A stretch of 64,000 nucleotides of DNA, from the NCBI GenBank assembly GCA_023512135.1, contig JAIMAG010000009.1, positions 1-64,000 of the forward strand. Reading direction: 5' to 3'. The position numbers were made by a program, and so were the translations under genes. The stretch is from Terriglobia bacterium (GTDB lineage: Bacteria > Acidobacteriota > Terriglobia > Acidiferrales > UBA7541). Position 1 is the stretch's first letter. Each line of letters starts with the position of its first letter. Under the pieces are notes generated by a model, which had not been told where the DNA came from, did no database searches, and saw nothing but the letters and a program-made list of their open reading frames with translations. Shown here one piece after another: positions 9,768 to 17,724 of this stretch.

Positions 9768-11000
9768 TCATTCTGGTTCTTCCAGCATGGATTCCTTGCG
9801 CACCACCACGACGACTCCCTGCTCGCTGACGAAATAGCGTTCCGCATCTGCCTGCGGGTCGTATCCGATTTCGGTGCGTTCGGGGATGTTGACGTGCCGG
9901 TCGATAATCGCACGACGGATGCGGGCATACCGGCCGATGTTCACATGATTGAAGATGATGGAATCTTCCACCTGGCTATAGCTGTTCACCCGTACGTCGT
10001 AGCCGAGGATGGAACGATTCACGCGCCCGCCGGAAATGATCGATCCGCCGGCCACGATCGAGTCCGTCGCGACTCCCATCCGGTTTTCTTCCGCAAAAAC
10101 AAATTTTGCCGGCGGGTACTGCTGCTGCCAGGTGCGGATCGGCCAGGCCTTGTCGTACAGGTTGAAGACCGGCGAAACGGCCACCAGGTCCATGTTCGCT
10201 TCATAGTAGGCGTCGATCGTGCCGACGTCGCGCCAGTACAGGGCCTCCTTCTTGTTTTCGTCGATGAAGTTGTACGCATAGACGCGATACTTCGGGTAGA
10301 TCTTGGGAAGGATGTCGTGCCCGAAGTCGTGCCCGGATTTCGGGTCTTCGGCATCGGCGATCAGGATCGGGATCAGCAACTGGGTGTTGAACACATAGAT
10401 GCCCATCGAAGCGTTGCATTTGCTGGGATTGAAGGCACTGCGCTTCGGTTCCTGGGGTTTCTCTTCGAATCCGACGACGCGTCCCTCCCGATCGGTTTCG
10501 ATCACGCCGAATCGGCCGCGCGCCTGTTCGGGGTCCATCTCGATCGTGGCCAGGGTCACGTCGGCACCGGAATCCACGTGCTGGCGGATCATCTTCTGAT
10601 AGTCCATCTTGTAGATGTGGTCGCCGGAAAGAATCAGCACGTAGTTCGAAGGCTCGCTGCCGATCGAGTAGATGTTCTGATACACCGCGTCGGCGGTGCC
10701 CAGGTACCAGTTCGTGGAAACCCGCATCTGCGGCGGGAGCACTTCGATGAATTCACCCAGCCCGACCAGCGGCGACCAGGCCTGACGGATGTGCCGGTTC
10801 AAGCTGAGCGCCTTGTACTGGGTCAGGACAAAGACGCGCCGCAGATCGCTGTTGATGCAGTTCGACAGCGTGATGTCGACGATACGGTAGATGCCTCCGA
10901 ACGGTACGGCCGGCTTGGCGCGGTCGCGCGTCAGCGGCCAGAGCCGTTCACCTTGGCCGCCGGCCAGCAGGACACCCAGGGTCTGTTTCATCAAACTCAT
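9768..11000 (-). CDS. glgC: Glucose-1-phosphate adenylyltransferase
   Basis: A 410-aa enzyme that makes ADP-glucose from glucose 1-phosphate and ATP, the committed step of bacterial glycogen synthesis. The nucleotide-binding start GVLLAGGQGERLWPLTRDRAKP, the sugar-phosphate loop GIYRIVDITLSNCINS, the segment ILSGDHIYKMDY and GFEEKPQEP are clear. The C-terminal left-handed beta-helix follows (SIVAGGSIISGGRVNRSIL). A second in-frame ATG at 10991 (MKQTLG) is an equally plausible start. No other glycogen genes are next to it; it heads the minus-strand eno-gpmI run. Confidence 0.95.
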   Translation of the reverse strand: MSLMKQTLGVLLAGGQGERLWPLTRDRAKPAVPFGGIYRIVDITLSNCINSDLRRVFVLTQYKALSLNRHIRQAWSPLVGLGEFIEVLPPQMRVSTNWYLGTADAVYQNIYSIGSEPSNYVLILSGDHIYKMDYQKMIRQHVDSGADVTLATIEMDPEQARGRFGVIETDREGRVVGFEEKPQEPKRSAFNPSKCNASMGIYVFNTQLLIPILIADAEDPKSGHDFGHDILPKIYPKYRVYAYNFIDENKKEALYWRDVGTIDAYYEANMDLVAVSPVFNLYDKAWPIRTWQQQYPPAKFVFAEENRMGVATDSIVAGGSIISGGRVNRSILGYDVRVNSYSQVEDSIIFNHVNIGRYARIRRAIIDRHVNIPERTEIGYDPQADAERYFVSEQGVVVVVRKESMLEEPE

Positions 11001-11658
11001 GGCGATGATTTCGTTTCCGGGCGCGACGGGGACCGGAAGTGGGCCGCTCGACTCGTGACGTCAGCAACAGCCGCTTATTGTAGCAGCATTGCGCACAAGA
11101 CCGTACTGCAAGAAGTGTTCCCGGAAGGAAATGCTTTGCGCAGCGCAGGCCAGACCGACAACGCGCACGCCTTCCGAGAAGGGCGCTGGCTGTCTCCGCC
11201 CGCTCGTCGTTTCGTTGCCGTCGTGCGATCGGAGCCCGGAACCTGTCTCAGTCTGAAGTTCTGCTCATCGCGGGATGTATTGTGCTGCTCGCTTCTGTTC
11301 ACTCCGTCGGACTGGAGAGCAAAGGTGGGTCCGGGAAGTCGCCCTGCACGCTGGCGCTCACCGGGCAGCCGGAGTTTCGCTTAGAAACTTTTTTCAAGCT
11401 CGCGAAAGGGACGAGTGGGCGCCGGTCATTGCAAGCCAGCGGCCCTTTTCAAAGACAGTTCAGCGAGACACCTGGCCGCGGGCAGCTCTGTCTTCGGCAC
11501 GCAATCGTTTTGTTGATCTCTGCAGGGAGATAACGGACAGGCTCGAGCAATGGAATCGAGCTCGATCCGGCTGGCACCGGCGAATGCCATATTCAGCGGG
11601 CGAGGGTTTTTCCGACCCCTCGCCCGCTCGATCTCCAGCATTGTTTCGCAGAGTGAAA
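11001..11658. other. 658-base intergenic region without a supported gene
   Basis: No open frame here has both a plausible start and protein-like composition. On the minus strand the sequence upstream of glgC has a -10-like TACAAT (revcomp of about 11077-11082). The only clear structure is the perfect inverted repeat at 11595-11628. I see no tRNA or recognised RNA. Confidence 0.6.
11595..11628. repeat. Perfect 12-bp inverted repeat (stem-loop)
   Basis: AGCGGGCGAGGG (11595-11606) and its exact complement CCCTCGCCCGCT (11617-11628) enclose a 10-base T-rich loop. It lies about 30 bases beyond the stop of the minus-strand secreted protein, where a terminator is expected. No U-run follows on either strand, so it is not a classic intrinsic terminator. 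Confidence 0.6.
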
Positions 11659-12651
11659 TCAGTCGTACACAAAATAACTCCAGTGAAGGATATGACCAGC
11701 GCTTGTCGTGCACCACCATTCCACATAATTGCCGGACTGGTATCTCTTGCACGCACAGGCCACTTGCTGGCCGGCTTCGTAGCACCACCGGATGATCCAG
11801 CGGGCGGTTGCTCCCGGTCCGGTCAGAACTACATTGTGCTGATGCTGCCGGGGCAACTGCCGGACGGCCGAGATAATCTCTCCGGCTGCCCCGGTCAACC
11901 GCCGCGAAGAATCCGCATCACCGCCCGTCGCACCGGAGAGGGCTCTGCGGCCGGACGGGGATAGCCGTGCTTCGATGACCACGTCTTTGAGTGCGTCGTG
12001 GTAGTCGAACAGGATGAGTTCGCCGTGCGGCCCGATGGTGCACATCGGGGCCATGCGGGCGTTTTCCTGTCCGGCCTCCGTCACGGTGGCCGGTGCCTGG
12101 TAGACGGGGCGCCCTTCGCGAGTGAGGAACTCGGCGATGATTTGGCTGCCCCGGGGCCGCAGGCGAACGAGGTAGAACCCGGCCGGTGCCTCTGGCGAGA
12201 GGTCGCGAGAGGTGAAGACGAGGAGACTCTTGGTGAGGCTGCCTTCGAGCACAACCGGTGCGGGTCTGCCGCCACCCCGCGGGACCGCAAGATTTTCAGC
12301 GCGCACGTTCTCGAACCCTTCTAGGGCCACGTTGGCTGCGACGGTTCCATCGAGTCCGGCGTAAAGAATCATGCTGTTGAGCTGGATGCGCTCTCCGAAA
12401 TCAGCGGCGGCCTGTGTGAAGGCTGCCTCCACCTGAGGACGCACCCGGCGGGCGACATCCGCCACCTGCCGCTGGGCCTCGATCGGGGGTACGCTCTCGA
12501 GCACCTTCGGCGTAGCCTCCGGGAGTCTGCGCTGCAGCGGGCCCGGCTGTCGCTCCTGGGCTGGTGCATAGGACGTAAGGCCAACCCCGACCAGGATGAA
12601 AGCCAGGGCGGCCGCGATGGAAATCAAAGAGACGGAGACTCGGTGCGTCAT
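11659..12651 (-). CDS. Secreted protein of unknown function with Cys/Trp-rich C-terminus
   Basis: A 330-aa protein with a signal peptide (THRVSVSLISIAAALAFILVG). The middle resembles a beta-rich sensor or binding fold (SMILYAGLDGTVAANVALEG; PAGFYLVRLRPRG). The last ~50 residues carry clustered Cys and Trp (WCYEAGQQVACACKRY, YVEWWCTTSAGHILHW), suggesting a disulfide-stabilised module outside the cytoplasm. ATG 12651 is chosen because AGGAGAGG stands upstream and the signal peptide begins there. I do not recognise the family. It may be transcribed with the two unknown genes upstream on the same strand, although 281 bases intervene. Confidence 0.7.
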   Translation of the reverse strand: MTHRVSVSLISIAAALAFILVGVGLTSYAPAQERQPGPLQRRLPEATPKVLESVPPIEAQRQVADVARRVRPQVEAAFTQAAADFGERIQLNSMILYAGLDGTVAANVALEGFENVRAENLAVPRGGGRPAPVVLEGSLTKSLLVFTSRDLSPEAPAGFYLVRLRPRGSQIIAEFLTREGRPVYQAPATVTEAGQENARMAPMCTIGPHGELILFDYHDALKDVVIEARLSPSGRRALSGATGGDADSSRRLTGAAGEIISAVRQLPRQHQHNVVLTGPGATARWIIRWCYEAGQQVACACKRYQSGNYVEWWCTTSAGHILHWSYFVYD

Positions 12652-12932
12652 GGTCGTTTGTTCCTCTCCTTTCTTAGTTCTAAAACACTCGTGCCGCTCA
12701 GCTTTTCTATCTGCGCTTTCGGCGTCCGCAGGGGCGGTGCGAAGCGCCGCCTTCGCATGTCGCCAGGCAAGATTTCTTCCCACTGACTGCGCGCGCCATG
12801 CGCAGGCTGGCGAAGGCTTTCGAGCGATTCTCGGCACGGACTCCGAAAGGACTCGCCCACCATCCGCTCGGCAATGGCGTTCTTTTTGCCGGCTTCAGGC
12901 GCTGAGCCCGGGGAACCCGGGATGGCGGTGAT

Positions 12933-13631
12933 TTACGGTGGCGATGACTTGGTCTTGATGGTCACATTTGTCGTCGTGGGCGACGCCTTGATTTTCGCCC
13001 ACACTTCCTGCTCGAACCAGGCTCGATTGCGCTTCCACCAATCGGGGCTGCTCAGCTTCTTCGGCAGCGAGTCGCCGAGAACGAGAATAACGGTTCTTTT
13101 CGGGCTGGCAAGACGTCCCCCAGTTCCTCCGGTGGAAGAGCCTTTGCCCTTGATGACGATGGGACCTGTTAACACGGGCTCATCAACAGGAATGTCAGAA
13201 AGCACAACTTTATCGACGTCGAGCAGTCGGAAACAGAAGCAGCCCATGTCGCTTTTCACGCAACCCGGCTGGCTGCAATCTTCCGCGTTCTGTTTTGCTG
13301 CCGAAAGAAAGACCAGCGGGGAGTCGTCCACGGGTGTCGCAGTTCCTGCGGCTCTGGCGGCATCCGCTTTGGTGAGCTTCGCACCCGAAGCCACGGCGTC
13401 GGCCGTCGCAGCACGGGTCAGTGCCGCGGCCTGCTCGGAAGGCGTTTCGCTTTCATCGTACAGAACGAAGATGCGAATGTCCTTTTTTTCGATCCCGCGG
13501 AGCGATTCCTGTCCGCTTGTACTTCCCTGCGGATTGCTGCCCGGTTCCCGGGTCTCTCCGGGAACCGAAGCCGCAAGGAAGACGAGTCCCGCGAAAATGG
13601 GAATCAGGTAGTTCGCAATTCGACGTGCCAT
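12933..13631 (-). CDS. Secreted protein of unknown function (232 aa)
   Basis: An N-terminal hydrophobic segment (IANYLIPIFAGLVFLAASVPG) suggests export. The mature part contains a four-Cys patch (AEDCSQPGCVKSDMGCFCFRL), a Gly/Ser/Thr-rich linker and a Trp-rich C-terminal helix (SSPDWWKRNRAWFEQEVW). Start 13631 has AGGAG 5 bases upstream. It starts 13 bases after the stop of the frameshifted membrane protein frame (13644), so the two are probably co-transcribed. No family recognised; no catalytic motif seen. Confidence 0.65.
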   Translation of the reverse strand: MARRIANYLIPIFAGLVFLAASVPGETREPGSNPQGSTSGQESLRGIEKKDIRIFVLYDESETPSEQAAALTRAATADAVASGAKLTKADAARAAGTATPVDDSPLVFLSAAKQNAEDCSQPGCVKSDMGCFCFRLLDVDKVVLSDIPVDEPVLTGPIVIKGKGSSTGGTGGRLASPKRTVILVLGDSLPKKLSSPDWWKRNRAWFEQEVWAKIKASPTTTNVTIKTKSSPP

Positions 13632-13643
13632 GGTACTCCTCTT

Positions 13644-14083
13644 TCAGTTCGGATTGGTGTTCAGATTGTCCTGCTCTCGATACAACCAGCCGAAGCACAG
13701 ACCGAGGAGGAAGACATTTCCGGCCTGCTGTATGCCCGTCCCGACCAGCCCTGCGCGGGCCAGGGCACGAGCGTGGCCATCCCGGCGACTCCAGCTGCAG
13801 CCGCCAGCCAGCAGCCGAACTCGAGCCCTCGGCGCACCCCTCCCCACTGCCTGTGAACGAACAAGAGACCAAAGAACAGGAACATCAGGAGCATCACCAA
13901 CCATCCCAGCGGGACGAGGCGATTCAGCTCGTCGGACGGGCGCCAGGACTGTGCCCCAGCTTCGAAGGCGCCGCGCAGCACCATTCCGTTCAGGACGATA
14001 TCGAACAGCGTCGCCACGATGAAAGCCACGACGAAAGCCACGACGAGCGACACCGCGAATCGTTCCCCGTTCATTCGGCGCAT
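13644..14083 (-). CDS. Small integral membrane protein, apparently frameshifted
   Basis: From ATG 14083 (GGAAAGGAAG upstream) the frame encodes three membrane helices (FAVSLVVAFVVAFIVATLF; LGWLVMLLMFLFFGLLFV; GCWLAAAAGVAGMATLV), then a Ser-rich unlikely tail ending at 13661. The overlapping frame that ends at 13644 instead supplies a convincing last helix (GIQQAGNVFLLGLCFGWLY). A one-base slip at roughly 13745-13775 would join the two into a four-helix protein of about 145 residues. The cause may be a real mutation, programmed -1 slippage or a sequence error. The fold resembles unnamed four-helix membrane proteins; function unknown. Confidence 0.6.
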
Positions 14084-14296
14084 CGTTTCACTTCCTTTCC
14101 CGAAGCGGGAGCTCGGAATGGTAGCCCGGGCACCATCAAGACGCGATGTAAAGAAAAGTTCTGTCCCTGTCAATTCAAACACAGCCGGCATGCTGCCTGA
14201 CCAGCAATGGCCGTGTTTTTCTACTTCTTTGGCGGGGCAGTGGGGACGTTTGCCGTCGCGCTGGGTTTCGCCGGTTCGTGCGCGACTGCCGGACCG

Positions 14297-15562
14297 TTAT
14301 TCCAGCACCTTCCCGCGCGTCTCGGGCAGCAGGAGGGCGAGCAGAGCTGCCGCAAGGAAGGCTCCGGCCTGGAGCAGGAAGGCTGCACCCAGGCCCACGT
14401 GCAGCGCCAGCGCGCCAACAGCGTAGGGCGCCAGCGCCGAGAAGCCGCGACCGATGTTGTACGTCAACCCCATCGCCGTGGCGCGGATTTCGGTGGGAAA
14501 CAGCTCCGAGGCGATGGTGCCGAAACCGCTGAAATAACCGGTGCCGAAAAACGCCACCCAGGGCCCCAGCCACAACAGCACCAGCGGGCTGCTCACCATT
14601 CCGTAGACGGGCACCAGCGCCGCCGCCACCACCAGATAGAAGCAGTAGCTGCGCCGCCGGCCGAAGCGGTCGGCCGCAAACCCGAACAGCGTGTAGCCAA
14701 ACCATTTCCCGATCGCCATCACGATCAGCCAGGTCATCGAGGTCAGCACAGTCAGGCCGCGCCCGCCTTCCTCCACCGGAGCTTTCAAGTAGGTCGGAAT
14801 CCAGGTGAACAGCCCCCAGTAGCCGAACATCGCGCACGCGTTCATGGCCGTGGCCAGCAGCGCATTCCGGCGGAGATCGCTTCGCTGCCAGAGCAGTCGC
14901 AGCCGGACCGGCTGGCGGCGGCCGCGCGCGAGCCAGATTTCCGGCTCGGGCACGTGGCGACGGATCCAGAGCACGAGCAGCGCGGGCAACACGCCGACAA
15001 AAAACACGGCGCGCCAGCCGAACCGGGGCAAGACCAGCAGCGTCGCTGCGGCCGCCAGCATTTCGCCGATGGCCCAGCAGGATTGCATCAGACCCAGCGC
15101 TTTGCCGCGATGGGCCGCGGGCCAGGTTTCCGCGATCAGGGCCGCGCCGGTGTTCCACTCGCCGCCCATGCCCAGGCCGAGAATCGTGCGGAACAGGACG
15201 AGTTGCGCGACCGATTGCGCCAGCCCGCACGCACCGCTGGCCAGTGAGAAAACCAGGATCGAAAGCATCAGGGCGCGCGTGCGTCCGATGCGGTCGGCCA
15301 GAAAACCGAACAGCACACCGCCGACCGCCGAAGCCAGCAGCCCCGCCGAGCTGAGCAGTCCGCCGACGTCCTTTCCCACGGCGAAATGGCGCATCACGTC
15401 GTCGAGCACCATGGCCAGCAGCATGAAGTCCATCGCGTCCAGCATCCAGCCGAGCCCGCCCGCCAGCAGCGTGCGGCGCTCGGCAGTGGTCAGTTGCGCA
15501 GGCCATTCCAGACCGAGCCAGCGGCGGGTGGCGCGTTCGGATGCGTGCGGTGCGGTCGGCAT
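14297..15562 (-). CDS. MFS transporter, metabolite:H+ symporter type
   Basis: A 421-aa permease with 12 predicted helices. The loop 2-3 signature FGFLADRIGRTRAL and its second-half counterpart FGFAADRFGRRRS are present, as is the helix-4/5 pattern GLGMGGEWNTGAALIAE typical of the aromatic-acid/sialate/dicarboxylate symporter group. MDAMDFMLLAMVLDD in helix 1 carries the acidic DxMD element seen in aromatic acid symporters. The substrate is probably an organic anion. Start 15562 lies 9 bases after a consensus-like -10 box with no Shine-Dalgarno. It is divergent from the DHH phosphoesterase. Confidence 0.88.
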   Translation of the reverse strand: MPTAPHASERATRRWLGLEWPAQLTTAERRTLLAGGLGWMLDAMDFMLLAMVLDDVMRHFAVGKDVGGLLSSAGLLASAVGGVLFGFLADRIGRTRALMLSILVFSLASGACGLAQSVAQLVLFRTILGLGMGGEWNTGAALIAETWPAAHRGKALGLMQSCWAIGEMLAAAATLLVLPRFGWRAVFFVGVLPALLVLWIRRHVPEPEIWLARGRRQPVRLRLLWQRSDLRRNALLATAMNACAMFGYWGLFTWIPTYLKAPVEEGGRGLTVLTSMTWLIVMAIGKWFGYTLFGFAADRFGRRRSYCFYLVVAAALVPVYGMVSSPLVLLWLGPWVAFFGTGYFSGFGTIASELFPTEIRATAMGLTYNIGRGFSALAPYAVGALALHVGLGAAFLLQAGAFLAAALLALLLPETRGKVLE

Positions 15563-15571
15563 GTGGCGCGC

Positions 15572-15600
15572 ATTCTACTGAATCCGGCGACGTTCTCCAA
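15572..15600 (-). promoter_or_regulatory. Promoter of the MFS gene
   Basis: On the minus strand TTGGAG (15600-15595), exactly 17 bases, TAGAAT (15577-15572), then 9 bases to the ATG at 15562. This is one of the best examples of the leaderless arrangement in the window. Confidence 0.65.
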
Positions 15601-15655
15601 TTGCGCTTCGAGCAGGCGAGGCATCTTTCCTTGTGTTAGCGGCCGGCGGCCGGCG

Positions 15656-15673
15656 CCGGCACGGGCGTGCCGG
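15656..15673. repeat. 18-bp palindrome between divergent genes
   Basis: CCGGCACG (15656-15663), two G residues and CGTGCCGG (15666-15673) form a perfect palindrome within a very GC-rich stretch between the divergent MFS and DHH promoters. It may be an operator or simply a stable hairpin. Confidence 0.45.
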
Positions 15674-15726
15674 GACGCATCACGGCCGCGGAATTTTTTT
15701 TCGGCTCGTCGCCACGGGCTTTTCGC

Positions 15727-15755
15727 TTGACAACCTTCTGGCTGGCGTCCATCTT
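15727..15755 (+). promoter_or_regulatory. Possible promoter of the DHH phosphoesterase gene
   Basis: A perfect TTGACA (15727-15732) is followed after 17 bases by a weak -10, CATCTT (15750-15755). The predicted start site leaves about a 40-base leader before the GTG at 15805. Confidence 0.35.
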
Positions 15756-15804
15756 AGTTGGCTTTCCCCGGCGTGGAATTTTGCGCTGCGGGTGTGAGGC
15801 CGCG

Positions 15805-16758
15805 GTGAAGGTTCGGCTCTGCTTCCACGATCGCTGTTTTGACGGAGCGGCATCGGCTGCAGTGTTTTTCCGCTTCTACCGCGAACGCATTCGTGCCGAT
15901 GCCACGTTTGCCTTCACCGGCATGACGCACCGGGCCACCCGGCCATTTGCCGGCGAGGTCTTCGATGGCGATGAGAACGTCATTGTGGACTTCAAGTACT
16001 CGAGTTCCCCGCGACTGACCTGGTGGTTCGATCACCACCAGAGCGCGTTCCTCTCGCCGGAAGACGCCGAACATTTTCGTCAGGACCGCTCGGGAAGGAA
16101 ATTCTACGATCCGAACTATAAATCCTGTACGAAGCTGCTCGCCGACGTCACGGCTGCCCGGTTCGGCTTCGATCCGACGCCCCTGGCCGAGCTGATTCAC
16201 TGGGGCGACGTGATCGATGGCGCGCAGTTCGCCTCGCCGGAAATAGCGGTTGGGCTGGCCGAACCGGCGCTGCAACTGGCGCTGGTCATCGAAGCGGCCC
16301 CGGAGCCGGGCCTGCCTGCACGACTGATCCCTGAGCTCGCCTCTCGTTCGCTGGCCGACGTCGTGCGTCTGCCCCTGGTCGCCGAGCATCTGCCCGAGCT
16401 CGCGCGGCGGCACGAGCGTTCGATCCAGGTGCTTGGCGCGCGCGCCGAATCGCGCAACGGCGTGGTCTATTTCGACGTCAGCGAAGATGACCTGGAAGGC
16501 TACAACAAATTCATCCCCTACTATCTGTTTCCCGATGCCCTCTATTCGGTCGGGGTCAGCGCGTCGGCCGAGCGTGCCAAAGTTTCGGTCGGCTCGAACC
16601 CCTGGCGCGAAGACCCGAACCTGAAAAATCTGGCTGCGCTGTGCGAGCGCTACGGGGGCGGCGGCCATGCGCGTGTGGCCGCCATCTCGTTTGAACCGCA
16701 CGAGCTGGAGCGCGCGCGGCAGGTAGCCCGCGAAATCGCTACGGCACTTCGCGGGTAG
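15805..16758 (+). CDS. DHH family phosphoesterase
   Basis: A 317-aa predicted Mn-dependent phosphohydrolase of the DHH/DHHA1 superfamily, whose members act on short oligonucleotides, cyclic dinucleotides or polyphosphate. The motifs are FHDRCFDGAAS (motif I, with a four-residue gap between the Asp residues), VDFKYSSS, the name-giving FDHHQSAF, HWGDVIDG, and the C-terminal DHHA1 motif GGGGHARVAAISF. GTG 15805 is preferred: GAGG lies 5 bases upstream and motif I starts eight residues in, as in relatives. Substrate not determinable; NrnA-like nanoRNase activity is possible. The next gene encodes a PilZ protein, but a direct c-di-GMP link is only a guess. Confidence 0.82.
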   Translation: MKVRLCFHDRCFDGAASAAVFFRFYRERIRADATFAFTGMTHRATRPFAGEVFDGDENVIVDFKYSSSPRLTWWFDHHQSAFLSPEDAEHFRQDRSGRKFYDPNYKSCTKLLADVTAARFGFDPTPLAELIHWGDVIDGAQFASPEIAVGLAEPALQLALVIEAAPEPGLPARLIPELASRSLADVVRLPLVAEHLPELARRHERSIQVLGARAESRNGVVYFDVSEDDLEGYNKFIPYYLFPDALYSVGVSASAERAKVSVGSNPWREDPNLKNLAALCERYGGGGHARVAAISFEPHELERARQVAREIATALRG

Positions 16759-16886
16759 CCGCGCTTCGCACAGGCGTGTCCTTGGCCCGGGCGGCGACCG
16801 ATGCCGGTTTCGCCACCGGTCGCACGAATGGCTTTGCGGCGGCCTCTGTCTGTGCTACGTTAGAGTCCCCTTCCGTACGGATTCCC

Positions 16887-17675
16887 ATGACCATCAAAAC
16901 GTCTGGGGGCGGGGTCCGCCTGCACCGGGGCCAGCGTGTCCGCCTTTCCGGGCTGGATGCCTGCGGCCGGTACTTCAGTGAGTCAGCCGAACTGGTCACG
17001 GCCGACGCGCAGGGTTGCTCTCTGGTTCTGAAAAGCAAGCTGCTTCCCGACTATGAGCTGCATCTGCAGCGGGAAGACACTTCCGACGAAATTTTGGTGC
17101 GGATGATCCGTGCCGAGCCACAGGGCGAAGAGTTTTTGTATCAGTTGAGGTTCGTCGAACCTCAGTGTGCGCCGGAAGCGGAGCGGTTCCTGCTGGTGTG
17201 CGAGCAATGTCGGACGCGCAGGGATGTGCATCTGAATCGGAGCGAAGCCCATGTGCTGCGGACGGCGGGCATGGTCACGCGGCAGTGTCCGCACTGCGAC
17301 GAGGTTACGCTGTGGAAGTGGGTCGAACATGAGCCCCGGTCGATTGGAGAGGAGGAAGAGCGCCGGCCCGCAACCCGCGAACCGCGCCGCAGCGAACGTC
17401 GCCGCCGATCGCGTGCGCGCATGAATGTGATGGCGTTGATCCGTCGGCCTGGCTTCGGCGAGGAGATGGTGAAATGCATCGACCTCTCGCGCGATGGCCT
17501 GAGCTTCCTCAGTGCGCAGCGGTATCCCGTCGGCCAGCGCATCGACGTCATCGCGCCCTACCACTCCCACAGCCCGGGTCCGCCCGTGCGGGGTCGCATC
17601 GTCTATGCTCTGGAGCAGTCGGGCACGGAATTGCTCCGCTATGGCGTGCAGTATCTCAAGCAGGGAGAGTTCTAG
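16887..17675 (+). CDS. PilZ domain protein with a zinc-ribbon-like module
   Basis: 262 aa. Residues 1-95 form a beta-rich N-terminal domain. A CxxC...CxxC pair follows (CEQC and CPHC, about 35 residues apart), likely binding zinc. After an acidic/basic linker comes a C-terminal PilZ domain with the Arg cluster RRRRSRAR and CIDLSRDGLSF, which fits the RxxxR and (D/N)xSxxG motifs for cyclic di-GMP binding. ATG 16887 (MTIKTSGGG) is chosen; upstream codons are low-complexity. It is expected to be a cytoplasmic c-di-GMP effector. The gene ends convergently with a phosphodiesterase-superfamily gene. Confidence 0.8.
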   Translation: MTIKTSGGGVRLHRGQRVRLSGLDACGRYFSESAELVTADAQGCSLVLKSKLLPDYELHLQREDTSDEILVRMIRAEPQGEEFLYQLRFVEPQCAPEAERFLLVCEQCRTRRDVHLNRSEAHVLRTAGMVTRQCPHCDEVTLWKWVEHEPRSIGEEEERRPATREPRRSERRRRSRARMNVMALIRRPGFGEEMVKCIDLSRDGLSFLSAQRYPVGQRIDVIAPYHSHSPGPPVRGRIVYALEQSGTELLRYGVQYLKQGEF

Positions 17676-17724
17676 CCGGCCGCAACCAGCTCGTGTGTGC
17701 CGGCGATACGCACCGGGCCATCCC

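Noticed and set aside
11595-11628. An intrinsic terminator at the 12-bp inverted repeat
   Set aside because: No T-run follows on either strand, so it is listed as an inverted repeat only.
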